A DNA stretch of 64,000 bases. Source: Miscanthus floridulus (taxonomy: Eukaryota > Streptophyta > Magnoliopsida > Poales > Poaceae). This document shows positions 23,757 through 35,916 of the stretch, piece by piece (the stretch's first letter is position 1; each line of letters opens with the position of its first letter). The notes under the pieces were generated by a model, which saw nothing but the letters and a program-made list of their open reading frames with translations, had not been told where the DNA came from and did not search any database. Location: the NCBI RefSeq assembly GCF_019320115.1, contig NC_089598.1, positions 26,827,491 through 26,891,490 of the forward strand, written 5' to 3'. Position numbers and translations under genes: made by a program.

Positions 23757-25036
23757 TGTAGGATCTCTGGTTGGCCTAGAGAGGGGTGAATAGGCCTGTC
23801 AAAACAAACACTCAAACTTTTATCAAATTCACCCTGCGGCACTGCCACTCTAGAGGGCAGCACTGCCAGACTACGATGCTACTAGGCCAGAACAGCGGCA
23901 CTACCACACCTGTAGATAACTTCGAGTCACAGTTCAAAATCCATGAACAAAAACTTAAATCAGAGAAATTTCCTAGCTTACTATAGGTATGACAATCACA
24001 TATCAAGAGCTAGAAGTAGTAGAAACACCACACACAAGTAGATCGACTAGAAACCTAAGAAATCACCTCAACCACAGTATGTCATGCAAGTAATGTAAAT
24101 TAAGCATAAGTGACATAATGATTTATCCCATGGTTCGGCTCGCCACCAAGGCTTGCCTACCTCCATGTTGTTGAGGTTAGCCACTAAGGCTAAGGGCTTT
24201 CCAACCCTTTGTCATTCTCAAGTCAAGAGACTTAACTTTTGAGATGATGAGTGAGTTTACTAGCTTCAAGAGATGGTTACAAACCTCCCGGGGCTGCCAC
24301 ACAAGTTGGCAAGCTCCACGGGCGACGCTCTAGCCAGCTAGGAGCCAAGCTCCAAGAGTAACAAACACAACCGCCGGCCAAAACATGAACCAAGTGCTCT
24401 TTAGAGTTGGGGAATCAATGGAGCTACTCTCTTATCAAGTTTTGGACCCTTTTCCCTCAAGGATTGATGGAGAAATCAATGGATTTGCTTGGGGGCTCAA
24501 GGTCACCAATGGAGGGAGAGAGAGAGAGAGTGGCTCCTTTCTGTTTTGGATGAGCTGGAGTGAGGAAGAAGAGGTAGTGTACCATTGGGGAGGAAGGGGA
24601 AGGGTATAAATACCCCCTAGCCCCCAACGGTCACTTAAGTCATGGCAGTGCCGTAGCTCAAGTGCGGTAGTGCCCCTCTTCAAGTGTGGCAGTGCCACAC
24701 CACGCAAGACAGCAAGGGTAAGATTGAAGTGTAGACTATCTTGGCTATGAATATGAGGATGCATGTGTATGTTTGAGCACTTGGTAGCACATATTAGCTT
24801 AAGCATTATGTCCCCCTTTATAGTATGGCTTTTCCTATACTCAAATTTAAAATATAAAAGAATTTAAACCTCCTTTGAGTTTAAAGCCATCTACATTTGT
24901 AATTGGGGACTCCTCCATTTTGTGTAACATCCTCGAACATGAATTCCCTGCTTGTCATCTCGATAAATCTCATTAGTTCTCTAATTGAGCGGTCATTATC
25001 ACCAAAACCCACAATTAGGGCTTGATGGCACTTTTA
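23757..25036 (-). repeat. 5' LTR of the nested minus-strand Sirevirus
   Basis: A 1280-bp LTR, direct repeat of 13384-14631. It reads TGTAGG...TTTTA on the plus strand and is followed by the GATGC duplication. It has an extra GTGCGGTAGTGCC block near 24662 compared with its partner and a (GA)n run at about 24517-24531. TATAAATA lies at about 24604. Confidence 0.88.
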
Positions 25037-25041
25037 GATGC

Positions 25042-26593
25042 TACTCCATGCACACTTGATGGTGATGATGGTGGACCATGCTCGGGCTATGAGAATGATG
25101 TATCTACAAGCTCATCCACTACATCACATTGCTTCATGTCACAAGGTGACACCAATGTATATAATTCAAATGTGATTGATCTTGATTCATATGAGGAGCT
25201 TCTAGATAGATATGGTTGCATGATCAAAGCTTTAGAAAAAGAGATGGCTAAAATAGAGAAATTAAAAATTGAAAACTCTTTTCTAAAGAACACATGTGAA
25301 CAATAAAAACATCTACTTTATGTTACTACTTGTTCATATGAGGAGCTAAAATTGGCTCATGAGGAACTTAGTGTTGCTCATGATAACTTGGTACAAGACC
25401 ATGCTTTTCTCGCTAAAGAGCTTTCAAATGAAAAGTCTAAAACTAGTGAGAGCTCATCACATGGGTCAATTGATCAATCATATATTGTTGCTAACCCTTG
25501 TGATGTAGGCAAGAAAAATATATCCACCACTTGTGATGAATTATTATCTATGCCATGTTCTTCACATATAGATTCTTGTTCTACTTCTTTGTCTTGTGAG
25601 ACTAACCTTTTGAAGGAGAACAATGAGCTCAAAAATAAAGTGAAGAATTTGAACAACAAGTTAGAGAGGTGCTACAACACCAAAATCACCTTCGAGCATA
25701 TGTTGAGCAACAAAATAAGTTATGGTGATATGAGTGGCATTTGATTCAACAAGAGCAAGATCAAGGGCAAGAGATGGGGCAAGAAAAGATATGAAAGAGA
25801 AATGAAGAAGCAAGAATAAGAAAAGCTCTCTCATTTCATGTGCTTAAAATGTCATGAAGTGGGACATCTTGCAAATGGTTGCACAAATGAAGAAAAGCTC
25901 AAGTTGAAGAAAGAAGAAGAGAGGCTAAAGCATGTCAAGTGCTTCAAGTGCCACACATGGGGTCATCTCACCTCTATGTGCCTAACCAAGTAAGTGGTGA
26001 AGCAACAAGAAGAGCCTCAACTAAAGCCACAAGCTGAGCAAGAAGAGAAGCCTCAAGTTCAAATCAAGATCAACCATAAAGATAGTGGTGATTTGATGAT
26101 GATGAAGAAAACAAGAAGGGGTGGAAAAGTAAGAGAAAGAGCAATGCATCCAAGGATGAATCAAGATGCAAATCAAGTGAGCAAAAGCAAAGAAGAGAAG
26201 ATGAAGAAGATTGCTCACATGAGGTGCTATAGTTATGACACATTGGGTCACGTAGCTTTAGGTTGCCCAATCAAGCTTGAGAAGAAGGCTCAAGCAAACA
26301 AAGAGAGGCAAGGCAATGAGAAGCACCACATGAGCAAGGAAGAGAAGGCTCAATTAAAGAGAAAGTGCTACTCATGCCAAGAAAGGGGACACATGGCATA
26401 TTCATGTCCCCTAGGTAACACTCCTAAGCCTATTTTAATTGATGATGATTCTATGCTTAGGAAGGATGGCAATGGTACCTTATTGGTTGTAATTGCAAAA
26501 CATCCCGCTACCCATACTAAGGCTTTGTCTAACTATGTTGCACCTAACTTTAGAGGACCCAAACTTGTTTGGTTACCATCAAAAAATGGATGA
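25042..26593 (+). pseudogene. gag of outer Sirevirus, C-terminal part with four zinc knuckles
   Basis: The frame resumes right after the nested element. A coiled-coil segment (25200-25700) with Glu/Lys/Leu heptads is followed by four CCHC knuckles of C-x2-C-x4-H-x4-C spacing at 25841-25882, 25940-25981, 26225-26266 and 26366-26407. The third reads CYSYDTLGHVALGC: its second Cys is Tyr (26234-26236), so it cannot bind zinc normally. Stops at 25306, 25744, 25819 and 25993 break the frame. The product ends at 26593 just after GPKLVWLPSKNG. A similar phrase precedes the protease in autonomous Sireviruses, so the gene ends where pol would begin. Confidence 0.82.
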
Positions 26594-26766
26594 TTGCTTG
26601 TAGGTACCATGGCATTAGAGGCTTGATTCAATGGGCTTATTATTGTTCATTATGTGTTGAATCAAGTTATGAAGCTTAGTGCACATTCAAACCTAATGCC
26701 AAGTGAAAATTGAGTGAAGTCCAAGTGCTCCAACATACAAGTGCTATAATTCAAGTTGTGGTAATC
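26594..26766 (+). other. Outer Sirevirus, noncoding DNA between gag and the Tekay insertion
   Basis: A short AT-rich segment of the outer element. It ends at the TATTG duplication (26767-26771) and continues at 38862. No coding capacity and no trace of pol. Confidence 0.7.
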
Positions 26767-26771
26767 TATTG

Positions 26772-29717
26772 TGTAACACCCTAAAATTTTGCCTCTTTTG
26801 GAAAATAGGTTTAAAATGATTTAATTCTGTATTTTGTGCTCATGAAATGTAGAAATAAATAAATTTCTCATGAATTTAAAATTTATCATAAAATAGTAAC
26901 ATGTATGTGCATTCATGTCGCTGCATATTATTTTGTGAATGTTTGGTATTGATCAAAAATTTCAAAGAGAATTGAAATTTGAATTGGAATTGGTTTTGAA
27001 GATATGTTTTAGGAAATAAAAAAGGAGTTTTATTATTTCTCTTCCCCCTTCTCTATTTTCGGCCCGCATGGCCATTTCCCTGCTAGCCCAACTCGGCCTC
27101 CTCTCTTGCGGACCGCGCCAGCCCAGCTCCGCGCCGGCCCAGCTCCGCGCCAGCCCAGCACCCACGATCAACAGCCACGCCTACCCCTTCCTTCTCCCTG
27201 CTGACCACCCAGCCCCACTTGTCAGCTCCTCCCCCCACCTTCCTCCCACGTGTCCCGCAACCACAGCGGTAGTCAAGCCGCAACCGCCCCGTGCTCCACT
27301 TGCGACGTGGGCACGTCGCCCGCTCCCCGACCTCTTTATAACAAAGCCGAGACCCCTCGCACGCCCCCCCCTGCTGCCCCCGCTCCCCTCCTTCGCACTC
27401 GCTATGCTCGGAAGCCACAGCAACCACGACGCCGAGGTCCGCCGCCCGCCTCCGTGAGAACCATCGTCTCCGAGCCGCCGTCGACTCCGTTCTCCCCGCT
27501 GTGAGCTTCACCGTGATCCCCTCTCTCTCCCCATGCTGTTTGTTTCCCATTTCATGTCTTCTAGTGCCCTAGCCGCATGCGCCGCCAACCTCCGCATCAC
27601 TGGCCATGGCGACCACCCCCGCTGGCCGTGTCCTCCGGCCTCCGAATAGGCCTGGTCGAGTCCTCCTTCACCCTCGCAACTCCCCGGTGCCCTCGATTGT
27701 GAAAACCGTGGACCCTAGCCCCTGTACCGCACGCTTCGGTGACCTCCATGCCGCCAGTAATGGTGCCTTGCTGCCGGCCACTCTATTCCAGTGCCAGCAC
27801 CTTCTTCTCTCTCCCCCAGATCTATTTCTGGCCATTCATTTCAAATCCGACGGCCACCGTTGGCCGATACCCCTTCGTGGGTCAAATTGCTAAAGAGCCC
27901 CCCTAATTTCGCTTAATAGAACCCGCCATCCTTAACGCATTTCCCCGAGTATGCTTTCTCATTTTGAAAGCGTAAAGTTCATTGTTTTAGTCTAAAATAC
28001 GTTTTCAGTATTTACAGAAATGCCATTTATACTGTTTTGCTTATAAAATCATCGTTTTAGCTCCGAATTAACCCGTTCCAATTGCATTAGCTTCATAATT
28101 TCATAATCTATGTGTTAGTACCACTGTTAATCAAGTTTGTAACTTTTAAATTTCATGGTTAGATTTAATTAAATATATTGCTATAGGAAATCCCATTTAA
28201 ATCATAACTTTCGTATTTTAGCTCCGTTTTTCGTGAACTTCGCATTGACGTGATCGTAGCGAGACGTAGATTATTTTCATAAACATTTTATCTTGTTTTC
28301 TATACTGTTGGTGTACTGTTCTAATTATAGGAATGTTTGCTTTGTATGAATGCCTTTGTAATGTTGTATGTTGCCGTGTTGGTCACGTTCAGACGGTGAG
28401 GAGAACGTTGGAGACCAAGGGTTCTTCGATGACCAGCAGGACCAGCAAGAGTTTGTGAACCAAGGCAAGTATAGCATGGGCCTACCTTGATGTCCTATTC
28501 ACTTTAATCATTTACTCATGTGCGTGTGTCTAATTTTGATAACCATAAGGACATTCTAGTCATTTGATGACTTGTTCCCTTGACTCCTATGTGTTAATTG
28601 CATATGGGTAGATTGCTAGTGCTCTAACTGAACATGATCTATACGATGGTGAATGGTTCTATGGAACTAAAAGTATAACATGATTTATAACAACTGATCC
28701 ATAGGGCGAAGGTGCAAATGACTTTTGATCATATTGCTCCTGGCCCTCCATAAGGACTTACCTGTTAGCAAAAGCTGGGACTGATAGTGCAACCGGGAGA
28801 GTCATATGGCTCTAACTTTAGCTCAGTAATAGGACCTTTTCTAGCTTGTTAGAGGTTACCTTTATGGTATAAAAGGGGCTTGCCATGTTGGGTATAGGGC
28901 TGCCTCTGTTCCTATGTGTATAGCCACGATGGATATGTGCCATAGGAAAGGGGGGGGGTTCCTACATCTGCCCACCGAGGAAACCTAGCGGCCCTAACTT
29001 GTTAGAGAAACCTATGAAATGGCTTCATAGTGTACCCTGCCCGCTCACCTTGGTAGTGACATGGGAGTAATTAACCCAGGCATATAGGAATCATGACTCA
29101 CGGTGAATGTGCACCACCTCTGCAGAGGGTTACAAACTATTACAACAGCCGTGCTCACGGTCACGAATGGCCCAGAAAACTCACATAATTATTGGATACT
29201 CATTATGGTTCATTTATGATGTTTTATGATGATAATATGATGCAAATAATTCTGATAACTGATTATGTGGGTTTAAATGAGAGCTTAAGCATACTTGATT
29301 AAACTTGATAATAAAATCTGGACTTACTAAAAGTGCTAACTGTAGTAAACCAGTGTCGTCCTATTTGAGCTACATAACCCCATGTTATCTTGTTAAGTAC
29401 GGGAAGTACTTACACTTGTTTATTTTCTTTATTTGGATAAAAATCCCGGATGGGTAACAGATGACAACGGGTATGAGGAATTTCCTGAGGATTTTTAGGC
29501 TTGTGGTCAACCAGTTGACCTTCCCTGTGATGGTGTTCCACGTGAGAGAGTTACCTTTTATTTTCCGCTGTGATGTAAGACTAAGTTATATTATGGATCT
29601 TGATGTAAGAGACACCATGATGATACTTTATGTAATTTGTCGGCTTGTGTGTGTGATTGATCCCTGGGCACACATGAGTTAGTGCATTCAATTTTATCCT
29701 TAGAATTGGGTGTGACA
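26772..29717 (+). repeat. 5' LTR of the Tekay element
   Basis: A 2946-bp LTR from TGTAACACCC to GTGTGACA. It includes a GC-rich block (27060-27600) with a probable promoter and an AT-rich 3' half. Open frames in the GC-rich block (27068-27893) are composition artefacts shared with the 3' LTR. Confidence 0.92.
27334..27342 (+). promoter_or_regulatory. Putative TATA box of the Tekay LTR
   Basis: CTTTATAAC lies in the GC-rich block of the 5' LTR. The same TCTTTATAA occurs at about 36479 in the 3' LTR, so the motif is conserved. It is the best TATA candidate in the LTR on the plus strand. Confidence 0.5.
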
Positions 29718-29720
29718 AAT

Positions 29721-29732
29721 TGGTATCAGAGC
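29721..29732 (+). other. Primer binding site of the Tekay element
   Basis: TGGTATCAGAGC starts three bases after the LTR end. It matches the initiator methionine tRNA 3' end, the usual primer for this lineage. Confidence 0.9.
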
Positions 29733-29908
29733 CAAGTTAACTATAGGACGCAAGCCTAGTTAGAAATGGTCGTTTTAGCATATTTACTCCTCTTGTTTCT
29801 TGCTTACTGTCTTATTCTTGTTATTTTATTAAAACATTTATGCTTTTCATACCTTAATCTATTATATAAAAGTGTTAATTCTAATTCTATCTCACTTTAA
29901 ATCTATAG

Positions 29909-30757
29909 ATGTCTCATAACCCAAAGACCGCTCGCCTCAGCACTGCTGGCTACCGTGCCCTGTTCACCCCACGTGCTCCACAGGCGGAGAAGGAGATTGT
30001 GATCATATCTAATGATGAAGAGATGCCTACCCCAACACCTGCACCTGCTCCTACTCCAGCTATTGCACCGGTCTATCCTGTTGTAGCTACACCTGAGGAG
30101 TCATCAGCTACTTCACCTACACCTGTGCCATCCCCAGCTGTCCCTGTGGTGGATGAGGAGATAGGCTGGAAGTGTAAGTACTACTTCAAGCCAGCCCTGG
30201 AGATGGCCTACTACCACACCCTCCTCACCCATGTGCTGGACGACTACTACCCTAACCTGCATGCCTCCATCAGCTATCACTGTGTAGAGTACCAGCATCC
30301 ATTGGAGGCCACCTTCTGGAAGGTAGAGCTGGTGGTCACCGCTTGGAACGACATCAAGAATGGACATGAGGTGGAGACTGTCCACCGTGCCACTGCTAGA
30401 AGGGCCCATGCCTTGGATGGCATGGAAGATGCAGCACAGGATGCCTACATCTACTACCATGGTCGTCGCTTTGAGGCCATGAAGGAGGATCGTTTCAGGT
30501 TCCTTCCTCACAATGATCATGAGGGTGTTTGGCCGGTCTTGGCTCCACCAGAGAGTGACCCAACTCTAGAAGCAATGGTGCAGCATGTCCATGCCATGCA
30601 GGGGTTGGACAAAGAGGTCAAGGTAGAACTGCGTGCATCACAGAGGGCTGAAAGACGCCTCCAGAAGCAAGTTGATGAACTACGTGCTCAACTTGGGCAG
30701 CCATCGATCTACAAGAAGAAGCGCCGTTCATTCAACATGATTGACACCGCTCCATAG
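29909..30757 (+). CDS. Intact extra ORF ahead of gag in the Tekay element
   Basis: A 282-codon frame with a true ATG and no stop, between the primer site and gag. It starts MSHNPKTARLS, then has a Pro/Thr/Ala-rich linker (residues 30-75, repeats of PTPAPAP type), then a globular part rich in Tyr, His and Trp (residues 80-215, for example WKCKYYFKPALEMAYYHTLL), then a charged C-terminal helix likely to form a coiled coil (residues 225-265) and a basic end (KKKRRSF). I do not recognise a named family and give no function. gag and pol of the same element carry many stops, so the integrity of this frame stands out. It could be a chance survivor of low divergence, or a selected accessory protein of the element. 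Confidence 0.7.
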   Translation: MSHNPKTARLSTAGYRALFTPRAPQAEKEIVIISNDEEMPTPTPAPAPTPAIAPVYPVVATPEESSATSPTPVPSPAVPVVDEEIGWKCKYYFKPALEMAYYHTLLTHVLDDYYPNLHASISYHCVEYQHPLEATFWKVELVVTAWNDIKNGHEVETVHRATARRAHALDGMEDAAQDAYIYYHGRRFEAMKEDRFRFLPHNDHEGVWPVLAPPESDPTLEAMVQHVHAMQGLDKEVKVELRASQRAERRLQKQVDELRAQLGQPSIYKKKRRSFNMIDTAP

Positions 30758-31418
30758 GTGTTAGGTGCCTTGATTTAGATTACCACGTCGTTAGTTCGTG
30801 TTTCATATTTAGTCTTGTTTGGTCTTGTGAACTTGGATGAATAAATGTTTTAATTTGTGAACTTGGTTGATTTGGAGTTTGGTTGTTTGCTGGAAGTTTG
30901 TGGGCATGTCCACAACTTCCTTAGATTAGAACCTTAAGTTTAGAGGAAATTTTAATGCAGATGGTTTGCTTTATCTTATCTCTGCCGTGCTGTTTTCTGG
31001 AGCAGCCTGTGTTCTTTATCTTGTATCTCGAAATCTGGGCTGTCAAAAATTCTAAAATTTTTGTAGAGATAACTAGACTTCTATATCTTTCAAATGTCTC
31101 TGGAATCACATCAAAAGCTATTCAGGATTGTGAGATCTAGCTGTCACAAGTTGATGTTCCTATGCAGTCTAGAACCCAGAACAGATTCGGTTTAGCTCTA
31201 CTTTTGACCATGTGTGTCAGAAGTTGTAGCTGATCTCCTAAGCTTTCCAACCGTTCTTGGTACGCCTCTGTTGGATATCTAAATCTCGAGTTATAACAGA
31301 TTTATTGAACTGCTGAATTTGAATCTTGTCCAGAAAATTCTCAGCATTGTTTCTTATCTTTTGTAAGTTCTCTATAATTTGGAAAATCTCTAAATTTTGC
31401 ACATTTGTTGGAAAACAG
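30758..31418 (+). other. Leader between the extra ORF and gag of the Tekay element
   Basis: About 660 bp of AT-rich noncoding DNA. A TTTGTTGGAAAACAG stretch immediately precedes the gag ATG (31419). No supported gene on either strand. Confidence 0.6.
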
Positions 31419-32540
31419 ATGGCCGCAAGAGGAGGAAGAGGCAGAGGCCGTGGTCGTGGGTGTGATGCTCTCATAAATCCACCACCACCGCCACCTGTGA
31501 CCATGGAACAAATATTGGGAATGCAAGCGCAGTTGATGCAAGCTATGATGCAGCGCTTGGACAATGGACCTGCAAGAGGACCACCACCTGTTCAGGTCAG
31601 AGATAAGCATGGAGAGTTTAAGAAGGGTCATCCACCGGTGTTCACTTATGCCTCAGACCCTATGAAGGCAGATGATTGGTTGCGTGCTATAGAGAAGCAA
31701 CTTAACATAGCACAGTGCAACGATCTTGAGAAGGTGTTGTATGCTTCTGGTCAACTCCAGGGAGCAGCTTAGAATTGGTGGGATTCTTTCCAGTATGGAC
31801 GTCCCAACAATGCTCCTGCTATCACCTGGCAAGAATTCAAGGACAATTTCCGGTCTTATCATATCCCTGATGGACTCATGGAATTGAAGTAGGAGGAATT
31901 TAGGTCCCTCAAGCAAGGATCCATGACTGTGGCGGAGTATCATGACAAGTTTGCTCAACTATCACGTTATGCTCCAAATGATGTAGCTGAGGACAAGGAT
32001 AAGCAATGCCATTTCCTCAAGGGACTCTATGATGGACTGCAGCTTCAACTGATGTCCAACACCTACCCTAACTTTCAGTCATTAGTGAACCACGCTATTG
32101 TGATTGATGATAAGCGCAAAGAGATGGAAGCCAAGAAGAGGAGGCTTCAAGGGCAAGCTTCTAGAAGTAACACCCGCCCGCATGCATATCCCCAGTAGGG
32201 TTTTCAACAAAGGAATCAAGGACCATCTAACCAGGGAAACCGTGGTTAGTATCCTCAACGTAATCAGTTCCAGCAATACTCTCAGTACTAGTAACAGTAT
32301 GGTAATCAGTGTCCCCCACAACAGACTGGCAATCTAGCAACACACCAGGGACCATCCAACAATGCTCCTCTGAAGAGTGGTGCACCCAATAACCCCAATG
32401 CATGCTACCGCTGTGGAGAAGTAGGTCACTATGCTCATCAGTGTCCTAAGAAGTAGAACCAACAAGCACCTCAGAACCAGACTGGCAATCAGAAGTTCAA
32501 CGCCCAACCACCTCACACTACGAAGGTGAACTATGTGTCA
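31419..32540 (+). pseudogene. gag of the Tekay element, broken
   Basis: The start is MAARGGRGRGRGR, an Arg/Gly-rich N-terminus. A capsid domain follows (FTYASDPMKADDWL, FRSLKQGSMTVAEYHDKFAQ, LKGLYDGLQLQL), typical of Ty3 retrotransposon Gag. A zinc knuckle CYRCGEVGHYAHQC is at 32403-32444. Stops at 31770-31772, about 31890, 32196-32198, about 32290 and 32455 break the frame; most are TAG. It would form the particle and package RNA. Confidence 0.85.
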
Positions 32541-35500
32541 TCTGATGCAGCTCAGGAGACGCCAGAGGTCATGTTGGGTACGTTCAGCGTCAACTCTATC
32601 TCTACTATAGTACTTTTTAATTCTGGTGCTTCGCATTCTTTTATTTCCTAAGCTTTTGTTAGAATGCATAGCATACCTTTGTGTGCCATGAAAACCCCAT
32701 ACTAGTAAATTCACTAGGAGGTAGTATGCTCGCTTCATATTAGAGTCCCTCAACTAGCATTTCCTTAAGGGGGTAGACTTCAAAGTAAAACCAATTGTGT
32801 TGAGAACAGCGGGAATTGATCTTATTCTGGGAATGGATTGGATGAAACAACACCGAGCAGTGATTCAGTGTCAGGAGAAATCTATGGTTGTGACATCACT
32901 CAATGGAGATAGAATCTATGTAGAAGTGGTAGTGCAAGCTCAGCCTACAGCCATAGTGAACCAGCTAGATGGTGATGCCAATGAACAAGATCTTGTCATG
33001 GAGGAGTTCTCGGATGTCATCCCCGATGACTTGCTAGGTATGCCACCTGACCGAGACATTGAATTCATTATTGAATTATTACCTGGAACTACACTAATAG
33101 CTAAACGTCCATATAGAATGGGGGTTAATGAATTAGAAGAGCTTAAGAAACAACTAAAAGAGATGGAAGAAAAAGGTTTCATACACCCCAGTTTTTCCTC
33201 ATGGGGGGCACCTGTGATCTTTGTGGATAAGAAGGATGGTAGCCAACGGATGTTTGTGGATTACCGCTCACTTAATGAGGTTACAATCAAGAATAAATAC
33301 CCTTTGCCTAGGATTGATGATTTGTTTGATCAGTTGAGAGGTGCCCATGTGTTCTCCAAGATTGATCTCCGCTCAGGGTACCATCTGCTAAAGATTCGAA
33401 ACTCGGACATACCCAAGACAACATTCACTACACGGTATGGATTGTATGAGTATACCGTTATGTCTTTTGGATTGACCAATGCACCTGCATACTTCATGTA
33501 TCTAATGAATAAGGTGTTCATGGAGTTTCTGGATAAATTTGTGGTGGTATTCATAGATGACATACTAATATTCTCCAAGACTGAAGAACATGCTAAACAT
33601 ATAAGGATAGTCTTGCAAAAGCTTAGAGAACATAAGTTGTACGCTAAGCGGAGCAAGTGTGAGTTTTGGTTGAAGGAAGTCTCTTTTCTGGGTCATGTTG
33701 TCTCCAATGGGGGAATAGCAGTGGATCTAGGCAAAATGCAAGATGTATTGAATTGGAAACCACCAACCAGTGTAAGTGAGATTTGTAGCTTTTTGGGATT
33801 GGCTGGATACTACAGAAGGTTCATTGAAGATTTTTCTAAGCTAGCCAAGCCTATGATAGCTCTATTGGAAAAGAATGCTAAGTATGTATGGTCAGATAAA
33901 TTCTAGGCAAACTTTGAAGAGCTAAAGAAGAGATTGACTACAGCTCCAGTATTGATTTTGCTAGATTTAAGCAAGAACTTCTCTATATATTGTGATGCAT
34001 CCCGTTTAGGCCTTGGATGTGTGCTTATGCAAGAAGGAAGAGTGGTGGCATATGCATCTAGACAACTGAGGAAGCATGAGTTGAATTACCCTACTCATGA
34101 CTTGGAATTGGCAGCTGTGGTTCATGCTTTGAAGATCTGGAGACATTATCTAATTGGGCATAAGAGTGATATCTATATAGATCATAAGAGTTTGAAGTAT
34201 ATCTTTACCCAATCAGATCTGAATCTGATACAACGTCATTGGTTAGAATTAATCAAAGACTATGACTTGGAAGTGCATTATCATCCAGGAAAAGCAAATG
34301 TCATAGCTGATGCACTTAGCAGGAAGAGCTATGCTAATGGACTTGGGACGACAATTATGTCAGTAGAGTTGTGTGCTAAAATGGAGCATCTCAACTTGAG
34401 TTTTATCACTAATGCAATGGAATTGGTGATAGAACCTACATTGGAGCAAGAGATACGCAAAGGTCAATTGGAGGATGAAAAACTAAAAGAGATAGCGGAG
34501 AATGTCGTGCTTGGAAAAGCACCAGGATTCAGGATGGATGAGAATGGTACTCTTTAGTTCGGGAAAATGATATGTGTACTAGAAGTGAAGGCTATCCATG
34601 ATGCAATTCTATAAGAGGCCCATGAGTCTGCTTATTCTATACATCCCAGAAGTACCAAGATGTATTTGGATCTCAAGGAGAAGTATTGGTGGTATGGTTT
34701 GAAGAGAGATGTGGCAGAGTATGTGGCTTTGTGTGACACTTGTCAAAGAGTGAAAACTGAGCATCAAAGACCTGCAGGGTTGCTACAACCAATGAATATC
34801 CCTGAATGGAAATGGGAAGAAGTTGGTATGGATTTTATCATAGGTTTGCCCCGCACTCAAAGAGGTTATGATTCAATATGGGAAATAGTAGATCGACTCA
34901 CCAAGGTTGCTCACTTTTTACCAGTCAAGACTACCTATATGGGTGCAAGGTTAGTAGAGTTGTACATGGAAAGAATAGTGTGTTTACATGGTATTCCTAA
35001 GAAGATTGTGTCGGATAGAGGCACTCAGTTTACATCACAATTCTAGCATAAAGTACATAGATCTTTGGGGACAAAGTTGAATTCTAGTTCTGCTTACCGC
35101 CCACAAACTGATGGACAGACTGAAAGGATCAACCAGATTTTGGAAGATATGTTGAGAGCTTGTGCACTACAGTATGGTGATAGTTGGGATAAGAGTCTGC
35201 CATACGCAGAGTTCTCGTACAACAACAGTTACCAGAAGAGTCTCAAGATGGCACCTTTCGAGGAGCTATATGGACGTAAATGTAGAACGCCTTTGTTCTG
35301 GAATCAGACTGGTGAAACTCAAGTGTTTGGACCCGATGTCCTTAGAGACGTGGAAGAACAAGTGAGAATGATTAGAGACAATTTGAGAGTGGCTCAGTCC
35401 TGACAAAAGAGTTACGCTGATACTCGCAGAAGAGAGCTGACTTTCGAAGTTGGTGATTATGTGTACTGAAAGGTGTCACCAATGAGAAGTGTGAAAAGAT

Positions 35501-35867
35501 TCAATATGAAGGGAAAGTTAGCACCAAGGTATATTTGACCTTTTAAGATCCTAGAGAGACATGGAGAAGTAGCCTATCAGTTGGAACTGTCTGAGAGTTT
35601 GTCAGGTGTGCATGATGTGTTCCATGTTTCACAATTGAAAAGTGTTTGAGGGTACCAGAAGAGCAAATTTCTTTGGAAGAACTTGCTGTTAAGGAAGATC
35701 TTACATATGAAGAGTATCCGATAAAGATCTTGGAAACTACTGAAAGAGTTACAAGAAGCCGAACTATAAAGATGTGTAAGGTGCAGTGGAATCGGTATAC
35801 AGAGGATGAGGCTACTTGAGAAAGAGAAGAGGATCTGAGAAAGTCTTATCCCCAACTGTTTAAGTAA
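32541..35867 (+). pseudogene. pol of the Tekay element with chromodomain, broken
   Basis: The protease motif reads Leu-Phe-Asn-Ser-Gly-Ala; the usual catalytic Asp is Asn (32619-32621). Reverse transcriptase (33100-33760) has [30 protein letters not shown] and Phe-Ile-Asp-Asp at 33550-33561. RNase H (33934-34330) has [14 protein letters not shown] and YIDHKSLKY. Integrase (34620-35400) has the CDTCQ zinc part, MDFIIGLP, VSDRGTQF and GQTERINQ, giving D, D and E. The tail (35700-35867) resembles a chromodomain (ILETTERVTRSR, VQWNRYTEDEAT). Its last conserved Trp is TGA. Stops at 33906, 34557, 34612, 35046, 35401, 35468 and others break the frame. Confidence 0.9.
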
Positions 35868-35916
35868 GCAATCACCCGAATCTCGAGGATGAGATTCATC
35901 TTAAGGGGGGTAGAAT

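Larger units (their letters stand above)
13384..25036 (-). mobile_element. Complete nested Sirevirus (Ty1/copia) inserted in gag
   Basis: An 11,653-bp element on the minus strand, bounded by direct LTRs and flanked by the exact 5-bp duplication GATGC (13379-13383 and 25037-25041). In minus-strand order it has LTR, methionine-tRNA primer site (reverse complement GCTCTGATACCA at 23743-23754), gag, protease, integrase, reverse transcriptase, RNase H, an extra ORF in the env position, polypurine tract and LTR. This Ty1/copia gene order plus the third ORF fits Sirevirus. Every frame carries stops or shifts, so it is not autonomous now. By eye the LTR ends differ by about 7-8%, so the copy is old. 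Confidence 0.9.

Noticed and set aside
27068..27893. Pro/Arg-rich frames of 80-155 codons
   Set aside because: They lie in the GC-rich block of the Tekay LTR, recur broken in the 3' LTR, and match no family.
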